This document shows, piece by piece, positions 1 through 7,646 of a DNA stretch of 43,051 bases. The DNA is from Gammaproteobacteria bacterium (GTDB lineage Bacteria > Pseudomonadota > Gammaproteobacteria > S012-40), in the NCBI GenBank assembly GCA_919902765.1, contig CAKKRP010000040.1:1-43051 (forward strand), read 5' to 3'. The number at the start of each line of letters is the position of its first letter. Within the stretch, counting starts at the first letter, position 1. The notes below the pieces were generated by a model. That model saw only the letters and a program-made list of their open reading frames with translations. It was not told where the DNA came from and ran no database searches. Both the position numbers and the translations under genes were made by a program.

Positions 1-942
1 GATTTGGATGCCATCCCCCCCGTTGCCATCGCGCAATTGAATATCAGCGCGCGCATCGGCAATATCCCACGCATATTACGTTTTCCTAACGGGGCGCAAT
101 TTGAAACGGATCGCAATGATTTGGTTGATCAAATCTTAATACGTTTCGCATTGTCCAAGCCCAATAGCATCTTACATCGTTTGGAATCCAATCTACGCTT
201 GGCGGCGCTCGCCCTGGCCATGCTAGCCGGCTTGTCGTGGCTGACCATTCAATTCGGCGTCCCGTTATTTGCAAAATATATTGCCTTTTCCGTGTCCCCG
301 GAAACCGCCGCGTTGATCGGACAAGGGACGTTAGATGTATTGGACAAATCGATATTCGAACCCAGCGAATTGGCGGAATCCAGGCAACAGCGCTTGCAGA
401 AACGTTTTAAAGCCTTAGTGGCGCTACAACAAGATGCCTATGCTTACGAGTTGCTGTTTCGCGTGGGCGGAAAAATCGGCCCCAACGCGTTTGCCTTGCC
501 TTCCGGCGCGGTGGTGATGACGGATGAGTTAGTGCAATTGACGCACAATGACGACGAATTATTGACCGTGCTTGCGCATGAAATAGGGCATACACAACAA
601 CGCCATGGATTACGCCATGTACTGCAAACCTCCGTCATGTTCCTCATCGTAACCGCCCTGACCGGCGATGTGTCGCAAGCCAGCGGATTGGTAGCGACCT
701 TGCCCACGGCCTTGATCGACGCACAATATTCCCAAACCTTTGAACGCGAAGCGGATAACCACGCCTTGCTCACGCTACGGCAATTGGCCATAGACCCGGT
801 ACACTTCAAAAATTTGATGCTACGCATAGAAAAAAAATATAAAGACAGTGGCAAATTACCGGCCTTTCTCTCCAGTCACCCCGCGACGGAGGAACGCGTA
901 AAGCTGTTTGATCGAATGGCGGCTCACCGTTCGGAAAAATAG
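1..942 (+). CDS. M48 family metallopeptidase, 5' end outside window
   Basis: Zinc metalloprotease of the M48 (HtpX/Oma1/BepA-like) type, expected to degrade or check membrane or periplasmic proteins. The reading frame is open to the first base, so the N-terminus is probably cut by the window edge. The visible part has a soluble N-terminal region, one hydrophobic segment (about residues 66-92), and the zinc site HEIGH at about residues 192-196. The EREAD motif near 247-251 would supply the third ligand. The N-terminal region resembles the domain that precedes many gammaproteobacterial M48 peptidases. The substrate cannot be told. The gene ends 159 bases before the next start and looks like a separate unit. 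Confidence 0.85.
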   Translation, partial: DLDAIPPVAIAQLNISARIGNIPRILRFPNGAQFETDRNDLVDQILIRFALSKPNSILHRLESNLRLAALALAMLAGLSWLTIQFGVPLFAKYIAFSVSPETAALIGQGTLDVLDKSIFEPSELAESRQQRLQKRFKALVALQQDAYAYELLFRVGGKIGPNAFALPSGAVVMTDELVQLTHNDDELLTVLAHEIGHTQQRHGLRHVLQTSVMFLIVTALTGDVSQASGLVATLPTALIDAQYSQTFEREADNHALLTLRQLAIDPVHFKNLMLRIEKKYKDSGKLPAFLSSHPATEERVKLFDRMAAHRSEK

Positions 943-1101
943 CGATATCGCACAAACGTATAGCCTGAAATGTTGAAAAGTGCTATAACAAACACATTGG
1001 AGAGTGCTAAGCGCGCCTATTAAACAATAGCGCCGCCAAACACCCGCGCAACGCGTTGCACGAGCGTAGTCGTCGCCGCATTTCATCTTGGAGGCATGCA
1101 T

Positions 1102-1587
1102 ATGAGCAACAAAATCGATCACCCGTTACACTCCGATGTCACTTTAGACGTGTCCGGACTTACCTGCCCCGGCCCTATGGTGTCGGCAAAGCGTTTATTA
1201 GACGATTTAGCGGACGGGCAAACACTGTTGTTGATTTCAGATTGCGCGGGCACGCACGATGATCTCGCCGCATGGGCCAAACATACGCGCCATCAGTTAT
1301 TACATATGGAAAATATCGGCGAGAAAAAGGTCGCTTACTATATACAAAAAGGCGATCCATGGCCGGTCAATGTCAGCCTCGATACCGTCGGCACACGCTG
1401 CCCTGGCCCGGTGATCGAGGCTGCGCACCTGCTGAGAGGGCTAAAAAAAGGCGAGATACTGAAACTCGTCAGCAATTGCGAAAGCGCGCTAAAAGATGTT
1501 ACCTCGTGGTCTAGCGCCACCGGGCACGCGCTACTCGGCACCCGTCGCGACCCCAACGGGGTGATGAGTTTTTATATTAAGGCTTAA
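1102..1587 (+). CDS. Tandem TusA/SirA-domain sulfurtransferase-like protein
   Basis: A 161-aa cytoplasmic protein made of two TusA (SirA/YedF) domains in tandem. Each keeps the CPxP signature with its sulfur-carrying cysteine: LTCPGPM at Cys22 and TRCPGPV at Cys100. TusA proteins carry persulfide sulfur for tRNA thiolation, cofactor synthesis or, in sulfur oxidisers, sulfane-sulfur trafficking. ATG 1102 is chosen because GGAGG at 1090-1094 lies seven bases before it; the ATG at 1096 is too close. A typical TusA is about 80 aa with one domain, so this is a duplicated form. It lies 205 bases upstream of the MoxR/VWA/DsrS-like genes on the same strand, which hints at a shared sulfur-related role. 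That link is inference. Confidence 0.85.
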   Translation: MSNKIDHPLHSDVTLDVSGLTCPGPMVSAKRLLDDLADGQTLLLISDCAGTHDDLAAWAKHTRHQLLHMENIGEKKVAYYIQKGDPWPVNVSLDTVGTRCPGPVIEAAHLLRGLKKGEILKLVSNCESALKDVTSWSSATGHALLGTRRDPNGVMSFYIKA

Positions 1588-1792
1588 ATCGTCGTCAGCG
1601 CGCATCTTGCCATATTGAATAATAACATATTTTATGTCGGCGTGGCGCTACATGTACGACGCGGGCACTATCGTTTGGGATATAGGCGTATCTCTCAACT
1701 GGGTATAGGATAGTCCTTCATGTGCGGCCCATAACCCACTTCTGCGCCGGTGAGTGCCGCACAAGTCAACCCACGTCTTGCAGGAATGACGC

Positions 1793-2839
1793 ATGCGCAC
1801 GAGTGAAGTTTACGCAGTGCTCAATCAAGAATTTTTGAGCGCGGAATCCGGACAACATACGCCCGTGATGTTGTGGGGTCCACCCGGCATCGGTAAATCG
1901 CAATTAGTCGCACAAGTCGCCGCGCAACACGATGTCACGATGATAGACATACGTCTCTCGCAAATGGAACCCACCGATCTGCGCGGCATCCCGTTTCGCA
2001 GCGAAAACCGCGTCGAATGGGCCATCCCTGCGATGCTGCCCGACGCAACACGGCATGGCGCGCGCGGAATATTATTTTTAGACGAAATCACCTCCGCGCC
2101 ACCGAGCGTTTCCGCCGCCGCATATCAATTGATTTTGGATAGATCTCTAGGCGAATATGCCATCCCCGAAGGCTGGGCGATATTCGCCGCAGGCAATCGC
2201 CAAGGTGATCGCGGCGTGACTTACACCATGCCCGCGCCACTGGCCAATAGATTTTCGCATTACGAAGTAGAGCCTCACTTAGATGACTGGGTCGCGTGGG
2301 CCTTTGCACATAATGTAGACGAACGCTTAATCGGATTTCTGCGTTTTCGCCCGGAATTATTGTTCGAATTCGATGCGCAACGCAACCCCATCGCGTTTCC
2401 AAGTCCGCGCTCTTGGGAGTTTGCGGGCCGCGCCTTGAGCAAATTCGACGGCCGACCGCGCTTGATGTTGGGCGGTTTACAGGCCTGTGTCGGTGCCGCA
2501 CCGGGATTGGAATTACACGCCTATGTGGAGAGTGTCACGCGCATGCCCGATGTGCATGCCATTGCGCGCGGCGAATGCCAAGATGTACCGGAGGAATTGG
2601 ATTTACAATATGCAGTAGCATCCGCGCTGGTCGCGCAGGCGATACGCGTCAAGAAAAAACCCGAAGAAAATTCCACGCTGGATTTTATTCTCGCCTATGC
2701 CGCATTATTTCCGCAGCGCGAAATGGGCGTGATGCTGGTATCCGATCTACATCGCGCAATGGGCGCCGGTGTCACTCAAGCGGCGAATTTCAAACCTTGG
2801 GCGCGCCAAGTGTTGGACTTGATGTTCGATCATGCCTAA
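1793..2839 (+). CDS. MoxR-family AAA+ ATPase
   Basis: A 348-aa AAA+ ATPase of the MoxR class. Walker A is GPPGIGKS at residues 29-36, Walker B is ILFLDE at 93-98, followed by a sensor region and a C-terminal lid domain. MoxR ATPases work as rings with a von Willebrand factor A (VWA) partner to insert cofactors or remodel enzymes; CbbQ/CbbO, NorQ/NorD and BchI/BchD are known pairs. The next gene encodes just such a VWA protein and overlaps this one by 8 bases, so the two are probably translationally coupled and act together. AGGA at 1782-1785 gives a ribosome site seven bases before the ATG. The client enzyme is unknown. Confidence 0.88.
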   Translation: MRTSEVYAVLNQEFLSAESGQHTPVMLWGPPGIGKSQLVAQVAAQHDVTMIDIRLSQMEPTDLRGIPFRSENRVEWAIPAMLPDATRHGARGILFLDEITSAPPSVSAAAYQLILDRSLGEYAIPEGWAIFAAGNRQGDRGVTYTMPAPLANRFSHYEVEPHLDDWVAWAFAHNVDERLIGFLRFRPELLFEFDAQRNPIAFPSPRSWEFAGRALSKFDGRPRLMLGGLQACVGAAPGLELHAYVESVTRMPDVHAIARGECQDVPEELDLQYAVASALVAQAIRVKKKPEENSTLDFILAYAALFPQREMGVMLVSDLHRAMGAGVTQAANFKPWARQVLDLMFDHA

Positions 2840-3995
2840 CGACACCGGCCACGCCGCCAATCAACTCAGCAAGGCGCGCACGCGTTTGATTTTAGACAAA
2901 CCGTTTCTCGGCGCGTTGGTGTTGCGCCTGCCGTTGGTGGCGGCGGACCCGCAATATTGCCCCACGGTCGCCACCGATGCGCGTAATTTTTATTTTAATC
3001 CCGAATACATCGCCGGGATGAACATCAAACAAATGCAATTCGTGTTGGCGCATGAGGCCTTGCACTGCGCACTCACACACTTCGCGCGGCGTGGCCATCG
3101 CGACCGCCAGCGCTGGGACATCGCCTGCGATTATGCGATCAACGGCATTTTAGTCGATGAAGGCATGTCGCCCTGCCCCGGCGCGTTGGTCGAGGCCGGT
3201 TTTCGCGGCCTGAGCGCCGAAGAAATTTACCCCTCCATCGTCGAAAATCCCGACCAAGAAACGCAGGATGGGCATTGGTACGACAATGAACCGAGGCCTT
3301 CCAGCGCCGACGAAAAAGACCATAACGGCGAGACCAAACAACCGCCGCCACTGAATAATCAACAACGCGATGAATTAAAACAGCAATGGCAACAGCGCTT
3401 AGCCTCGGCACTACAATCCGCGCAACACGCCGGAAAACTGGGCGCGCACCTAGCGCGCATCGCCGAGCGGCTGATCCAACCCGCGTTGCCGTGGCAAGCC
3501 GTGCTTGCGCGTTATATCAACAGCCTGGCGCGTGCCGATTATTCCTTTACGCGACCCTCCAGCCGCCGCGAAGGCCCGGCCTTATATCCCACCTTATGCA
3601 GCCACAGCATTAACATCGTCGCCGCTGTGGACACCAGCGGCTCGGTGAACACCAAAGACCTCGCGCAGTTTACTTCCGAATTGAATAGTCTACGCGCGCA
3701 AGTGCATGGGCGCGTCACGCTCATCGCGTGTGATAGCGAACTCGCACCAGGGTCGCCGTGGATTTACGAACCGTGGCAGGATTTGGAATTGCCCAAACAT
3801 TGGAAAGGCGGCGGCGGCACCAGTTTCATGCCGGTTTTCGATTGGGCTGCGACGCAAGACCTGTCCCCCGATATCTTGATCTATTTTACCGATGGAAAAG
3901 GCGCGTTTCCAAAACACGCGCCGCTTTATCCTGTGCTATGGTTAATTAAGGGTAACGCCAAGGTGCCGTGGGGCGAGCGTTTGGCATTGAATTGA
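2832..3995 (+). CDS. Metallopeptidase-like / VWA-domain protein (DUF2201 type), MoxR partner
   Basis: A 387-aa protein with an N-terminal putative metallopeptidase domain and a C-terminal VWA-like domain. The zinc-type motif HEALH lies at residues 74-78. A charged, proline/glutamine-rich linker occupies about residues 140-185. The VWA-like domain carries the MIDAS motif DTSGS at 267-271 and later FTDGKG. This architecture matches the DUF2201/COG3864 group, usually encoded beside a MoxR ATPase. The expected role is target recognition or a chaperone-like adaptor for the ATPase, in the cytoplasm; no signal peptide is seen. It overlaps the ATPase gene by 8 bases and is followed seven bases later by the DsrS-like gene. 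Confidence 0.85.
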   Translation: MPNDTGHAANQLSKARTRLILDKPFLGALVLRLPLVAADPQYCPTVATDARNFYFNPEYIAGMNIKQMQFVLAHEALHCALTHFARRGHRDRQRWDIACDYAINGILVDEGMSPCPGALVEAGFRGLSAEEIYPSIVENPDQETQDGHWYDNEPRPSSADEKDHNGETKQPPPLNNQQRDELKQQWQQRLASALQSAQHAGKLGAHLARIAERLIQPALPWQAVLARYINSLARADYSFTRPSSRREGPALYPTLCSHSINIVAAVDTSGSVNTKDLAQFTSELNSLRAQVHGRVTLIACDSELAPGSPWIYEPWQDLELPKHWKGGGGTSFMPVFDWAATQDLSPDILIYFTDGKGAFPKHAPLYPVLWLIKGNAKVPWGERLALN

Positions 3996-4002
3996 GAGTA
4001 TC

Positions 4003-5076
4003 ATGATAGAACTTTCGCACGCAGATGAATTACGCCTCAGCATTATGTTCACGGAGCCGTTATATGCCGTGCGCATAGACGAAAACCGCATGATCTTGCA
4101 CGCGCTGTTGGAGCGCGGCGAGATCAATTTTCCGCTCAGCCCCAACTGTCAAACCGCGCGCTACCTCAAACAAGTGCGCGAATATCTGTCCAGCCATGCG
4201 CTAGGCTCCCCCGGCGGTTATCCGGTGTTTTTGCAACGCTGGGCGCGCATGGGCCAAATACGCGGTGAAACCTTGGCGGGTTTGTTGTGCATAGGCGAAC
4301 CCGAGGCCGTAGTCGCCGCCGCGCACGTACCTGCGCTGACATTGGAACTCGCGCGTCGCGTGTGGTGGGCGTCTCCGACGGCCGAAATTGCGCGTCAATT
4401 ATTGCGCCGGCCGGATTTTGTGCCCGCCGATTTAGGCCACACACTCGCGCAGTTTTTACTCGATGCCTTGCCGTTTGAACAAGAATCGAAATTGGTGGTG
4501 GAAAGTGTCGCCTTGTTGTTACAACCCGGTTTATTGTCTGACGACGCGCGCGCAATTTTGTGGCGCGGCGCGCAACGTCACGCGGGATATTTGACCGGCT
4601 TTATTAAAGGCGCGCCGGATGATATTCCGGCCCAAGCCTCGGCACATCCCGAACATGCGCATGTAATATTCAAGATCAATGCATCGAATTTACATCATAA
4701 TCATTATGCGCGCCTCGTTGCACGCGTGATGAGCGTAGCGGGACAAAATTTTTTGATCGAACTGGAACGCGCCATCAAGAGCGTCGCCGATCAAGACACG
4801 GTAATATTATTATTCGAGGCCATCGCGGAATATTTTTCAAACGGATCGCAAACCAAAAACAGCGACGACGCGACATCATGCCTGACCCGCTGCCCGGAAC
4901 TGGCACCCATTATTGCCGCGATCAAATCGCTAGAGACCTACAATTCCAACAGCTTAAATGACATCTTAGGCCGCACCGACGCGGTGGGGTCGGTCATGCG
5001 CAAAAAATTGACCTCGCTCACCGCCCCCTTGCTCACACATTTACACGCATTGCGCGCGGTACCTATCCATGGATGA
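4003..5076 (+). CDS. dsrS: DsrS-like protein (sulfur-oxidation-associated)
   Basis: A 357-aa, mostly alpha-helical soluble protein without signal peptide or membrane segment. Several stretches, for example LGSPGGYPVFLQRW and IGEPEAVVAA, fit what I recall of DsrS, the last gene of the dsr sulfur-oxidation cluster of purple sulfur bacteria. DsrS is a cytoplasmic protein of unknown biochemistry. The name rests on recalled sequence, not on a search. It lies seven bases after the VWA gene and overlaps the next gene by 8 bases, so all four genes probably form one transcript. No other dsr gene is in the window. If the DsrS match fails, this is an unknown helical protein encoded with a MoxR/VWA pair. 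Confidence 0.6.
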   Translation: MIELSHADELRLSIMFTEPLYAVRIDENRMILHALLERGEINFPLSPNCQTARYLKQVREYLSSHALGSPGGYPVFLQRWARMGQIRGETLAGLLCIGEPEAVVAAAHVPALTLELARRVWWASPTAEIARQLLRRPDFVPADLGHTLAQFLLDALPFEQESKLVVESVALLLQPGLLSDDARAILWRGAQRHAGYLTGFIKGAPDDIPAQASAHPEHAHVIFKINASNLHHNHYARLVARVMSVAGQNFLIELERAIKSVADQDTVILLFEAIAEYFSNGSQTKNSDDATSCLTRCPELAPIIAAIKSLETYNSNSLNDILGRTDAVGSVMRKKLTSLTAPLLTHLHALRAVPIHG

Positions 5077-5503
5077 ACACGCTTATCGCGCCATCCATCG
5101 CGACGCCAATCCGGTGCGTTGCGTCTTCGCCAAAACCATATTGAGCGCGCGTTTTCGCTGTGGCGCAGCGCAAAAAATGTTACTCGCCGAACGCGAGACC
5201 GTCGCCTGCATAGACAACGGCACGCGTGAATTATGTCAGCAATTATTGGAATTGTTCGCCGAAAAATCACGCTTCGCCTTGCGGCGCATGGACGAAGCGC
5301 CGTTAACGCACGGCCAGACGATGCGAATACAAATCGGCGGATTGACGGCAGTGAAAAATCTATCTAACGCGCCACAGGAAAATGGCGATGACGTACGCTG
5401 TATCGTCAAACAAATACGTCAGCAATTTCACGACTTTGAGTCGTTGCCGTTTGACGTGATTATGCGGGAGATTGTGCATATACAGTGGCGGGGGAAAAAA
5501 TAA
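5069..5503 (+). CDS. Unrecognised 144-aa protein, last gene of the MoxR/VWA/DsrS-like operon
   Basis: I do not recognise the family. The protein is small, basic and soluble, with spaced cysteines (near residues 17, 30, 49 and 58), a conserved-looking IQIGGL segment in the middle and another Cys near residue 111. It has no signal peptide or membrane helix. The ATG overlaps the end of the DsrS-like gene by 8 bases, which supports it being real and coupled. The N-terminal cysteines could bind metal or carry sulfur, but this is only suggested by their spacing and by the neighbours. It ends the operon; the next 440 bases hold no convincing gene. Confidence 0.7.
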   Translation: MDEHAYRAIHRDANPVRCVFAKTILSARFRCGAAQKMLLAERETVACIDNGTRELCQQLLELFAEKSRFALRRMDEAPLTHGQTMRIQIGGLTAVKNLSNAPQENGDDVRCIVKQIRQQFHDFESLPFDVIMREIVHIQWRGKK

Positions 5504-5867
5504 CTGGCAAATTTCGCCTAGGGCGTTGCCCTCAACGTCAACTACCCATCCGCCGCGCCAACTCCGACTCCCGCCCCCGCAAAAATTCCTTCAACAACGC
5601 CGGAGCGTTACCGGCGACAGCGCCTACGCCGGTGGCAATTTCACCGCTCGTGCTGGACCGGCGCGTGGCTATATTGGGTTTATCGCCCCATGATGGGTTA
5701 CCGCGCCACCCGTAAGTTGGCCCACTTTGCACCACCTCCCTCTGGCATTTAATTGAACGACCGAAAAAATTCTTAACCCCATGTTAAACAAAGAATAAGC
5801 GCTGATTTACGCAAAAAATGGGTGTTTTAGCCATAAAAATAAATAAGCGCTAAGAGGCTTACACCGC
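5504..5867. other. Gene-free stretch upstream of the mra promoter
   Basis: Between the MoxR-type operon and the mra promoter there is no gene I can support. The first half is GC-rich and contains open frames of 65-76 codons on both strands with no recognisable domain. The second half is AT-rich, as expected for a promoter region. It contains two exact copies of AATAAGCGCT at 5794-5803 and 5842-5851. No clear terminator for the upstream operon was found. Confidence 0.5.
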
Positions 5868-5897
5868 TTGACAGGCCCATTCATTGCTTCCTATAGT
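5868..5897 (+). promoter_or_regulatory. Candidate sigma70 promoter of the dcw cluster (Pmra)
   Basis: TTGACA at 5868-5873 and TATAGT at 5892-5897 are separated by 18 bases. Transcription would begin near 5904, just before the TGGGN repeats and about 40 bases upstream of mraZ. It is the only strong promoter-like sequence seen before the cluster and corresponds to the Pmra promoter known in E. coli. Confidence 0.75.
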
Positions 5898-5906
5898 GTT
5901 ACGAAG

Positions 5907-5941
5907 TGGGAAATTGTGGGACATTGTGGGCAATCGGGTGA
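5907..5941 (+). promoter_or_regulatory. MraZ operator: TGGGN direct repeats
   Basis: Three exact TGGGN units (TGGGA 5907-5911, TGGGA 5917-5921, TGGGC 5927-5931) are spaced by exactly five bases, and a degenerate fourth (GGTGA) follows at 5937-5941. MraZ is known in E. coli to bind TGGGN repeats with 5-bp spacers and repress its own operon. Their position between the promoter and mraZ predicts autorepression here. Confidence 0.88.
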
Positions 5942-5944
5942 AAT

Positions 5945-6397
5945 GTGTACCGTGGCGTCAATACTCTAACGCTAGATGACAAAGGACGGCTTACGCTGCC
6001 GTCACGCTATCGTCAGCGTCTACAAGAAGATTGCCAAGGGCAGGTGGTGGTCACGGTCGATCGTGACTTGTGCCTGCTGATATACCCTTTTGGAGAATGG
6101 GAAGAAATCGAACGCAAATTGGTCAAGCTGCCAAGCTTGAACCCGCAGGCACGCCAGCTTCAACGCTTGTTGATCGGGCATGCCACCGAGGTTGAACTGG
6201 ACAGTCACAGCCGTTTGCTATTGCCGCCGCCGTTGCGCGAGTTTGCCAAACTAGACCGTCAAGTGGTCTTGATCGGCCAGGGCAATAAGTTCGAGTTGTG
6301 GGATGAGAGTTTGTGGAATACCCGGCGTCAAGCCTGGTTGGCGGAGGGGGATGATGGGCAGTGGCTCGCAGATGGATTGGATAAGCTCTCTCTATAA
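5945..6397 (+). CDS. mraZ: Transcriptional regulator MraZ
   Basis: A 150-aa DNA-binding regulator with two SpoVT/AbrB-like (MraZ) domains, one at each end. The N-terminus YRGVNTLTLDDKGRLTLPSRYR has the DxKGR signature, and SHSRLLLPPPLRE is the second domain. It represses the dcw operon by binding the TGGGN repeats just upstream. The start is a GTG at 5945, chosen because the N-terminus then lines up with the family start (M-[FY]-RG). Length fits the usual 143-152 aa. It is followed by rsmH after two bases. Confidence 0.95.
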   Translation: MYRGVNTLTLDDKGRLTLPSRYRQRLQEDCQGQVVVTVDRDLCLLIYPFGEWEEIERKLVKLPSLNPQARQLQRLLIGHATEVELDSHSRLLLPPPLREFAKLDRQVVLIGQGNKFELWDESLWNTRRQAWLAEGDDGQWLADGLDKLSL

Positions 6398-6399
6398 CC

Positions 6400-7335
6400 A
6401 TGACAGCAGTGGAATTACACACACCGGTCCTACTCGATGAGGCACTGGCGGCACTAAATCTTACGCCCGCAGGCATTTATATCGATGCCACTTTCGGGCG
6501 CGGCGGGCATAGCCTGGCCATGTTGCGGCACTTGGGTACCCACGGGCGCGTCTATGCGTTCGATAAGGATCCAGAGGCCGTACGTCACGCACACAATATG
6601 TTCGCGGATGAACCGCGTTTTACCATACGTCATGGGTCGTATGTACAACTAGAACAGTTTGCGAGGGCCTGGGGCATTATGGCTCGGGTACAAGGTATAT
6701 TAATGGACTTGGGCGTATCGTCTCCGCAGCTCGACACCCCTGAACGCGGCTTCAGTTTCCGCGATGAGGGACCCCTCGATATGCGCATGGATACCACGCA
6801 GGGCGAAAGCGCCGCTACGTGGCTGGCGCGCGCCAGCGAGGCGGACATTGCCTATGTGCTCAAAGAATATGGCGAGGAACGCTACGCCAAACGCATTGCG
6901 CGCGCCATTGTAAACGCCCGCGTGCAAACCCCTTTTACGACCACTCGCCAATTGGCCGAGGTGGTGGCGGCGGCCAATCCGGCCTGGGAACGCCACAAGG
7001 ATCCATCGACCCGCGCCTTTCAGGGCATACGCATCTTTATTAATAACGAGCTGGCCGATCTCGACCAGGCCTTACCCCAGGCGCTGAATGTGTTGGCACC
7101 GTCAGGCCGTCTGGTGGTGATCAGTTTTCATTCACTGGAAGATCGAATCGTGAAAAATTTTATGCGTGACGAGGCCAAGGGCGATGATCTGCCGCCGGAC
7201 TTTCCGATACGCGCAGCCGAGTTGCACGCGCGCATGCGCTTGGTCGGTAAGGCGGTCAAGCCGTCGGATGACGAGATCCGCGCCAACCCGCGCGCGCGTA
7301 GCGCGGTGTTGCGTGTCGCGGCGCGTCTGTCATGA
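6400..7335 (+). CDS. rsmH: 16S rRNA (cytosine(1402)-N4)-methyltransferase RsmH
   Basis: SAM-dependent methyltransferase (also called MraW), 311 aa, that makes N4-methylcytidine at position 1402 in the decoding centre of 16S rRNA. Visible signatures are HTPVLLDEAL at the N-terminus, the SAM-binding DATFGRGGHS near residue 28, MDLGVSSPQLD, and FISFHSLEDR-type sequence (VISFHSLEDRIVK) near the C-terminus. Length matches the E. coli enzyme (313 aa). It starts two bases after mraZ and overlaps ftsL by 4 bases (ATGA). Confidence 0.96.
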   Translation: MTAVELHTPVLLDEALAALNLTPAGIYIDATFGRGGHSLAMLRHLGTHGRVYAFDKDPEAVRHAHNMFADEPRFTIRHGSYVQLEQFARAWGIMARVQGILMDLGVSSPQLDTPERGFSFRDEGPLDMRMDTTQGESAATWLARASEADIAYVLKEYGEERYAKRIARAIVNARVQTPFTTTRQLAEVVAAANPAWERHKDPSTRAFQGIRIFINNELADLDQALPQALNVLAPSGRLVVISFHSLEDRIVKNFMRDEAKGDDLPPDFPIRAAELHARMRLVGKAVKPSDDEIRANPRARSAVLRVAARLS

Positions 7336-7646
7336 GCGCGACCGCCCACGCCGTTCACGAACAAATCGCGCCGCGTGCCTGGCGCATACGCATCCAATTG
7401 CGCTTGATTTTGGTGTTGGTGGTGGTGTCGGCCTTGGCGGTGATCTATACCAAACATTGGAATCGCAAATTATTCGTTGAATTGCAGGAGTTACAACATC
7501 AACGCGACCAACTCAATGTCGAGTGGGGGCAATTGCAACTCGAACAAAGCGCCTGGGCCACGCATATCCGCGTCGAACAGATTGCGCGCGAGCGTTTGGG
7601 CCTTATCCAACCGCCGCCGGATAAAGTGGTGGTGATACGCCCATGA
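7332..7646 (+). CDS. ftsL: Cell division protein FtsL
   Basis: A 104-aa bitopic inner-membrane protein: a short cytoplasmic N-terminus, one transmembrane helix (about residues 24-42, LRLILVLVVVSALAVIYTK) and a periplasmic coiled coil rich in Gln, Leu and Glu. FtsL joins FtsB and FtsQ in the divisome and helps activate FtsWI. FtsL is poorly conserved, so the call rests on size, topology and the invariant position between rsmH and ftsI. It overlaps both neighbours by ATGA. Confidence 0.92.
   Translation: MSATAHAVHEQIAPRAWRIRIQLRLILVLVVVSALAVIYTKHWNRKLFVELQELQHQRDQLNVEWGQLQLEQSAWATHIRVEQIARERLGLIQPPPDKVVVIRP

Noticed and set aside
5538-5735. 65-codon frame on the minus strand, possibly the 3' end of a gene
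   Set aside because: No family recognised, no ribosome site, and the sequence around 5690-5710 looks like a degraded palindromic repeat. Kept only as part of the gene-free stretch.
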